NCBI RefSeq assembly: GCF_921293095.1
Contig: NC_060257.1
Location: 63,992,472 to 64,056,471, forward strand
Source of the DNA: Ischnura elegans
Taxonomy: Eukaryota; Arthropoda; Insecta; Odonata; Coenagrionidae
Direction: 5' to 3'
DNA length: 64,000 bases
In this document: piece by piece, positions 57,901 through 64,000 of the stretch
Position numbering within the stretch: the first letter of the stretch is position 1
Layout: each line of letters opens with the position of its first letter
Made by a program: the position numbers and the translations under genes
The notes under the pieces: generated by a model
Databases searched by the model: none
Told to the model about the DNA's origin: nothing
What the model saw: only the letters and a program-made list of their open reading frames with translations

Positions 57901-57971
57901 ATGTGTTGCTCATTTTCTACGGTAGGAGTGGGAAATTTGTTTTGGTGACCCGCTGTATTTAATCACTCTGT

Positions 57972-58652
57972 AATAGGGTGGTTTCATATTATTTTTTTAT
58001 TACCTAAATCGAAAGATTATTACTCCTGGAGTACGTATTTCATGCTTATAAATGACGATATCTATTTTTCGCGAATAAATGAAAAGTGAAAATTTTCAAG
58101 CGCGTGAAAATGCGATGGCTAAGTATGAATGCTGGGTAAACCCCGTGTGACGTCGTTCTGGTTCCTGCTGCCGCAAGTGAGGTGACCTTGGGGCAAGGCT
58201 TTGAGCGCTGATATGACGCAGGATGATAGCAGGTAGCAGAGTACCATGCTAGCTGGTAGCGCTTGGCTTAAATAAGGATTATCAAACTATCAAATGAAGA
58301 AAACTATTACCTTATCAAACGAAGAAAACTTTCCGACCTTAGCCAGTTTTAATAAGTTATTATAAAGACATGTTTCCTCAAGCTCTGCGCCTCATGCATG
58401 CATTGGTAATCTCAGACGATGTAAAACTCCTATCTACTCGTATAGAAACTAGGTCCCTGTGACGTCACGTGGAGTGGCATCGTATGGGCGCCAATCTGGC
58501 CTTTTTCAAATGAGGATAAAATTGTCCATTGCCATTCGTCTAAACCAGTATTTCTAAAACCAAATAATTTGTATATTATGAATACACTAATGGTGGGTAA
58601 CGAATCGCAATCAATGCATTTCGTTTTCTTTGATGAAGGAAACTACCCTATT
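57972..58652 (+). mobile_element. Family A miniature element, copy 5, just after the PDE stop codon
   Basis: Starts 71 bp after the last TGA of the PDE-like gene. It carries AATAAA at 58074-58079 where other copies have GATTAAATG or GATGAAATG. A short internal duplication lies near 58285-58325. Confidence 0.8.
58074..58079 (+). terminator. Candidate poly(A) signal AATAAA inside a family A element
   Basis: The first AATAAA after the PDE stop at 57900 lies within the inserted element. Other copies have a different hexamer at this place. Function is inferred only from position. Confidence 0.3.
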
Positions 58653-59264
58653 ACGGAGCCGTACACACATACTCTTACTCTAAAGGAAACTATCTTAGGA
58701 GGAATTCTTCCATGCAGGAAAATCGCCAACTGCTCTCACTGAGTGCACTTTTGCTGCTGGAATGCACTAGTCTAAGCCAGAGCTACTCTGTGGGCTGAAT
58801 GCATCCCATGATCTTAATCAATATTTGTATAGATCATGAATACTCCTATTACATACTTCCAAATATATGTGGCACAATTTGGAGGGACTTAAGGGTTGCT
58901 CCCTTAGGAAGTTCTATTGTGGCATCATGCTATGTAGTCATTGTTTTTTTGAATTAAAATTATTTGGTTTTTCCCTATTTTCTCAATAAATTTAGCTCGA
59001 TTTAAGTTCTGAATGTAATTCCAGTTGAAATTTTATTAGGGCCATTAAATATGAGGATTAATTAGTTAACTCAGTTAACCGATTAATTTTTAAACGCCTT
59101 ACATGCCTTTATGGGCATAGGGAGTAAGTTCCACTTGGTACCTGGTGTACCTGTTGGGGCATTTAAAGAACAAATTAGAGTTAAATCCAACATTTAAGGG
59201 TGAGTACTGACGATTTAGACCAGGTGGCTCAAGGTTAGTAGTTGATTGGAATGGGTAGGGCAAA

Positions 59265-59430
59265 TAACGGCAATATGCCGGTATAGTCCACAAATTTCCA
59301 CAGGAGAGAATGATACCTGGGTAGCTTAACTGGCTAAAGCACTCGGCCGGAAATCAAGGGATCCGGGTTCGAATCTTGGCCAAGGCAAATGATTATTTCT
59401 CTGTGGATTTTTCGTGCAGCAACATGATTA
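59265..59430 (+). repeat. tRNA-derived SINE, copy 2
   Basis: GGTAGCTTAACTGGCTAAAG, then CCGGGTTCGAATCTTGGCC, with the same flanks as 49905-50110 (ATTTCCACAGGAGAGAATGA upstream, TCTGTGGATTTTTCG downstream). Confidence 0.65.
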
Positions 59431-59918
59431 TTTCAAAGTGCATAATTGGCACTATAATATCTGTGTGAAGAACAGTGCGCGCTGCAGGCAGTATTTTTCC
59501 AGTTTATTCAGCAGTGTGTATAGGAGGTAGTGTAATTTCAGGGCCTTTACCAGAGTGCAAAGCACTCAATATTTTCTGGGTATTTGTAAATTTAATCAGA
59601 TTTCAATTAGCTAGGCTTTATTCTCCAGGAAATGTCAGTAAATACCAGAATTCATTCACAATAAATTCTTTTTTAAGTTTTCAAAGGTTTCTGCTTGTAC
59701 TCACAGAACTTTTCCCGATTATTGAGGTTAATTTCCTGGTTCTTTTGTAGCCTCTAATTGATGGGATTTTCTGGGTTTTCCAGAATTCCTGAGAGGGTAG
59801 CCTCATCGCATTGCATTATTAAGGGGAAATTTCTATGTTGAGAAATTATAGAAAATAAACTCAATTTTTGGCAATTCACGAAGCTTAAATTTTTTCTTGA
59901 TTCATAAATTCGATCGGT

Positions 59919-60187
59919 CATAGTCGGATTTAGGGGGGACACGGAGGCACGTGCCCCCCATCAGAGGCTCATAAGGTAGACGAGATTTTTAATATAAATC
60001 TTAAAAAAATTATATTCTAATGTAAAAGTTATAAAATTATACATATCAATAACTTTTATATTAAATTTAAGAATATATTTCGCAGAGTAATTGTTACATA
60101 TTGTGTTTAATCTCAAATACGAGGAGACCGGTTGCCTGTCAGACCCTAGTGCTCCTCTCCAGAAAAAAAATTCCTGGATCTGCCCTC
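59919..60187 (+). mobile_element. hAT-type miniature element, family D, diverged copy 4
   Basis: CATAGTCGGATTTAGG to TCCTGGATCTGCCCTC, with an extra AT-rich middle (about 59990-60110) compared with other copies. Confidence 0.55.
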
Positions 60188-60239
60188 GAATAGGGTCCAT
60201 ACCGGTGAGGGAAGACATGCAAATAAAAGTTCGGACTGG

Positions 60240-60895
60240 AATAGGGGGGTTTCCTATTTTTTTAACTTGCCTAAATAGAAAGATCATTACTCCTGGAGTT
60301 CGTTTTTCACGCTTTAAGATTTTTAAATGACGATATCTATTTTTCGCGATGAAATGAAAAGTGAAAAATTTTAAGCGTGCGAAAACGCGACGGCTAAGTA
60401 TGAATGCTGGGAAAATCCGGTGTGACGTCATTCTGGTTTCGGCTGCTGCCGCGTGAGGCAGCAGCTGGAACCTTGGTGCGAGGCCATGAGCGCCACTACG
60501 ATGCAGGCTGCTAGCAGGTAGTGCTTGGCTTAGATAAGGATTATTATTAATACCCGATCAAACGAAGGAAACTTTCCGACGATAGGCAATTTTAATAATT
60601 GATTATAAAGAGATGTTTCCCTGAGCTCTGTGCCACATACCTGCATTGGTAATCTCAGACGATGTAAAATACCGGACTACTCGTATATCATCTAGGTCCC
60701 TGTGACGTCACGTAGATTGGCATCGTATGGGCGCCAATCTGGCCTTTTTCAAACGAGGTTAAAATTGACCATTAACATTCGTCTAAACCGGTATTTCTAA
60801 AACCAAATAATTTGTATATTATGAGTACACGAATGTTGGGTAACGAATCGCAATCAATGCATTTCGTTTTCTTTGGTGAAGGAAACTACCCTATT
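60240..60895 (+). mobile_element. Family A miniature element, copy 6
   Basis: AATAGGGGGGTTTCC to GGAAACTACCCTATT, 656 bp. Confidence 0.78.
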
Positions 60896-61435
60896 CACGA
60901 AAATGTGAGGGATATTAGTGTATGGTCGGAGAAACACTCCATAGGCGTGGGAGCCTGCAAGCGAACGTGATACCCGAACTCTCTCCCGTTCAGGTCCTTC
61001 AGCCGTCTGAGTTCGTGTCCTGAGAAAAACCTGCTTAAGCAGGTGGCATACCCTGGCCCGGAAAAAAATGTCCGTAACTGTTGAATTCCCGGTTCATGGA
61101 ATTTTTTTAATGGCAATTAATGTATAATACACCGCCATTCGCGAGGTATGCTTCGAAATATTGCACAAACTTCTTTCGGAAAGAAGCATGTTGGTGGCAA
61201 CGGGTATAAGGGCCTGCGAAGGGGTTTTCCCTCGGGCGAATGCTATTCTGCCTAAGGAATGTTCGGTGGTGACGCGACTGGTCGCCTCAGTTCGCCGACA
61301 TTCGGTCTCTGAGGCAATCGGAGGCCTTCGGAAATTTGCGTAAAACATTACGGATTAAATATTTCTACGCCGTGTATCAATTCCTTACGTCGTATTCGAG
61401 GTGCGACCTGATTAGCGCGGAGTAACACCTCTTCT

Positions 61436-61630
61436 CAAGGGGGGAAGTAGGAATTAGGGCTGGGGGGGGTTTAGACGCAACTTCACCTGGTGGGTGTGGT
61501 ATACCCACCAGGGTAAGCGGGAGGTTCGGAACCCCTCCCCCAGAAATGTTTTTTAAGATTAATGGTTCAAAATGTTGAGTTTTACGGCTTTCTGAGGGAT
61601 ATTTTATTAATCCTTACACCCTTCTGTAAG
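61436..61630 (+). mobile_element. hAT-type miniature element, family B, partial copy
   Basis: It carries the left two thirds of family B (GGCTGGGGGGGGTTTAGACG to TATTTTATTAATCCTTACAC), then breaks into an unrelated segment containing two copies of GTGTAAGAGGCGCAC. Confidence 0.65.
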
Positions 61631-62084
61631 TACCGTATAAGCTTGTGTAAGAGGCGCACACGTGTAAGAGGCGCACCCCTATTTTGAGGAAGGAAGCTAT
61701 AAAGAAAAAAAAATTTACGGTATTTTTTTTATCCTATCGTGCGGTGTTGCAGACGTATGCCTGGAATTTCGACAGTTATCGAAATTTCCTCTTTCAGTAC
61801 TATTTGAAAGAAGAAATTTTGATAACTGCGGCGGTAATAGCGGCATAAGAGGGAGCAGAAAGAGTTCCGATCCTCTCTTCGCCTACGTCATCGCTCTACG
61901 TTGCTTGTCCTACTCACGAACAATTTTGTTTAAAAGCTCTCGCAGGAGTATTGCAATAGAATTGCTGCCGTGGAAAATTTTAAGGCAAAACACGACAGGC
62001 ACATAGCATGAACCTTCCCAAGAGATAGGACAACAATCGGGGCAATCTCAGCGCCTTAGGATAATAACCACGTCGTAGATTTAA

Positions 62085-62381
62085 GGCCCCTTGCACACAC
62101 ACCGATTTTGGACGGCCGGTAAAATATCGGCCGTCCACATTCCAATAGTGAACAATGGGAGAGCATTGGAGCTTGCACACGTACCGAACACGCGCCGGCA
62201 CAGGCTAAATGCCGGTTAGCTGCCGGCCATTGTCACTGTGGATCGCCGTCGCCGGCTCAAAAACATAGCAACTTATCGTTTGACCGGTAAAAATCCTGCG
62301 TGTGTGCAAGCATCGCTTCGCCGGTAAAATATCGGCCGATATTTTACCGGCCGTCCAAATTCGGTGTGTGTGCAAGGGGCC
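62085..62381. mobile_element. Miniature element with long GGCCCC inverted ends
   Basis: GGCCCCTTGCACACACACCG and CGGTGTGTGTGCAAGGGGCC; the inverted match continues about 48 bp through GGACGGCCGGTAAAATATCG. Additional CCGGTAAAATATCGGCC units occur inside. GGCC(C/G) ends of this style are common in PIF/Harbinger-type families. Confidence 0.7.
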
Positions 62382-63337
62382 GTTTTTTCCTTTCCGGGAC
62401 TCCATAGGAAAATAGGAAATTATCAAGTTACAGGGGATAAATGGAAACGCGTTTCATCCCTACCCCATCTCACCAACTGACCTTTTTCGGTCTACCAGGT
62501 TCAATTCTCCGAGTTTCTGGAGGTCAAATGCTAGGTGAGTCACCTTCTGAGCTCGAAGATATCTCGATATCTTTCAGCAATTGTATGACACGCACGAGGT
62601 TCTAAAAAGAATTAGACCTAACGCGACGTATATCTGACAGCATTTAAGTTTTTTGAGCTCTAATTGATTGACACAAAGATTTATAGCTAAAACAAGGCTA
62701 CTAATATTCAACATAGTCCAAACAGCACAATTTCGGAAGAAACAAGCGTAGCATAAGCGCATTCAAACAAGACGAGACGGACTGGAAACTTCAGGCAACG
62801 CAAACTGCGTATATCACATTGCTGTGCCTTCGCCTCTTCACTTTAAAGGCAACGACGCACAGTGGTCCGGATCGCGAAAAAGTTGGACAAAAATCAGATT
62901 TTGGTTGGATGTCTTTAAAAATTGCTCTCTATATGTTTTTTGGCGAGCTATTTTCATTTCTGCAGTTATTTTTACGAAAAAACTATTATTTCATGCGATA
63001 TCGTGGAACTTTAACTTATTAACGGGCTAATTGTAACGCTGGCTGCATAGATAAACGGTAATCATTATAAAATATGAAAATAAATGATAATTAGTTGTAT
63101 AGAATGAGTTAATGATCTTTCAAAGTACTCAATAAACAAAAAAAAACGGCTACAAGTAGGGTTGTTGGGTGCATTGACTTACGTTAAAAAGGTGCGATTT
63201 CCAGATTTCGTGAGATTCTTCTGTATGGACTAAAAGTAATTATTAAATAAGTATCAAAATAGCATTTAAGTAACTCTTTTATTCTCATAAAAGCATGGAT
63301 AATTCCTCAGAAATTTACAATTATGTATTATTCAGCA

Positions 63338-63701
63338 TCAGATTCTTCTGAATCCCACCCCTCCTCCTCTTCGCATTCGCTCGAAGAATTTTGAGATTCT
63401 TGCAGGACCAAGAGATCACGAACCTCCTGCGGAAGGTCTTTAAGGCTCCGGCCCCGGAAGATCTTTAAGATTTTGATTGCGAACTAGCTCGCCATCTTCT
63501 CTCGTAGGAATAAAAAAATTTCATGTTTAAAAAATTATTAAGCTCGAGTTTTGCCTCCTCATCTCCGTGTAATCTGAAACAACTCTCCAGATATGCATTC
63601 AAATTCCTTTTTCGAGCATCCATGGTTTTTCTTTTTTCTCCAGCATTTTTTCGTGCAGTTTTCGCCGCGTAAATGCCCATGACATTGTTGACAGTCAACA
63701 A
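63338..63701 (-). CDS. Weak, possibly frameshifted open frame, unrecognised
   Basis: From 63701 on minus: MLTVNNVMGIYAAKTARKNA, then a basic region (GEKRKTMDARKRNLNAYLES) to 63465. After a shift of frame near 63450 an acidic tail can be read (DLPQEVRDLLVLQESQNSSS, then an ECEEEEGWDSEESDAE-like end) to about 63338. The composition looks protein-like, and the basic-to-acidic layout would suit a nuclear or transposon-encoded protein, but I recognise no domain. It could be one exon of a gene continuing on minus, a dead transposon frame, or chance. Confidence 0.25.
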
Positions 63702-64000
63702 TATAAAACACAGGTTTACAAAAAGCTACACAACAGTCTTCTTTCTAAAAAGGTTAAACATCAAATAGAAGGGAAAATATGGAAAATTAGAGCGCTGCCT
63801 CGTCTCAGACCAATTAAAAAAAACGAAAACAAGAAACGAAAATAAATTAAACATAGTATACCTGCTCAATAATCCTTATTTATGTGGTTGTCAGGAACTA
63901 ATAAATAACTTAATCACAATTTTTTTAGTTATCACAACACTATAACTTCTTTGCGAGATCACTGTAAATCACAAAAACTGTAGCCAAAATAGGACTTCGC

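Larger units (their letters stand above)
55777..57827 (+). other. Intron 15 of the PDE-like gene
   Basis: It holds a hAT element (55829-55983), the TGCAAC-rich degenerate repeats (56215-56470, 57110-57195) and a family B hAT element (57216-57523). Nothing recognised in 56480-57100. Depends on the last exon being correct. Confidence 0.5.
57901..64000. other. Region downstream of the PDE-like gene
   Basis: It holds two family A elements, a SINE, a family D and a partial family B element, the GGCCCC element and a weak minus-strand frame at the edge. I see nothing recognisable in 58660-59260, 59435-59915, 60900-61430, 61700-62080, 62385-63330. The stretch 61150-61345 is richer in GC and open on both strands but matches nothing I know. 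Confidence 0.6.

Noticed and set aside
57076..57200. Alternative last exon starting after tttttcag at 57075 (PNECTSYVMRALQKC)
   Set aside because: It runs into the TGCAAC repeat and lacks the conserved Trp; the acceptor at 57827 has a better pyrimidine tract and gives a natural end.
59961..60431. 156-codon open frame on minus
   Set aside because: It lies across two miniature elements (families D and A) whose other copies do not keep this frame.

Overview
The window looks like nuclear DNA of an arthropod, probably an insect with a large, transposon-rich genome; I cannot name the species. This rests on long AT-rich introns with GT/AG borders, tRNA-derived SINEs, degenerate copia, LINE, mariner and piggyBac remnants, and many small hAT-type elements. 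There is no operon structure and no rRNA gene, CRISPR array or bacterial feature.

The backbone is one plus-strand gene of 16 coding exons, from an ATG at 256 to a TGA at 57900. No single exon is obvious by length. They were found by chaining splice sites whose phases agree across every intron, giving a predicted protein of 737 residues with the architecture GAF - GAF - cyclic nucleotide phosphodiesterase (PDE), as in the PDE5/6/10/11 group. The catalytic domain keeps the His-x3-His start and one late metal-binding Asp, but the central HD metal motif is replaced (CHGAG), and the following second-metal and acidic positions are also lost. I therefore predict a catalytically dead pseudo-phosphodiesterase, perhaps still able to bind a nucleotide.

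Intron 4 (10463-24346) is a host for other genes. It holds two intronless genes of an unrecognised secreted family: 11673-12350 on plus (225 aa) and 22124-22804 on minus (226 aa). They are 60 % identical without gaps, and the mature proteins share eight cysteines at identical positions. A broken, 5'-truncated third copy lies at 20007-20325 on minus.

Most of the remaining sequence is mobile DNA, often nested. It includes a 4.66 kb element with perfect 44-bp terminal inverted repeats (5674-10334) that contains a dead copia element and ends 32 bp before exon 4; a decayed piggyBac transposon with TTAA borders (29355-31110); two piggyBac-type miniature elements (35874-36506, 37956-38623); and a mariner (45758-47322) split by a miniature element of a family with six copies here. 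Five hAT-type miniature families are present, several copies with exact 8-bp target duplications. There are also several foldback elements, LINE fragments, tRNA-derived SINEs and short tandem repeats. One miniature element starts 71 bp after the PDE stop codon and carries the nearest AATAAA.

After 57900 I see mostly repeats, plus one weak minus-strand reading frame at the right edge (63338-63701).
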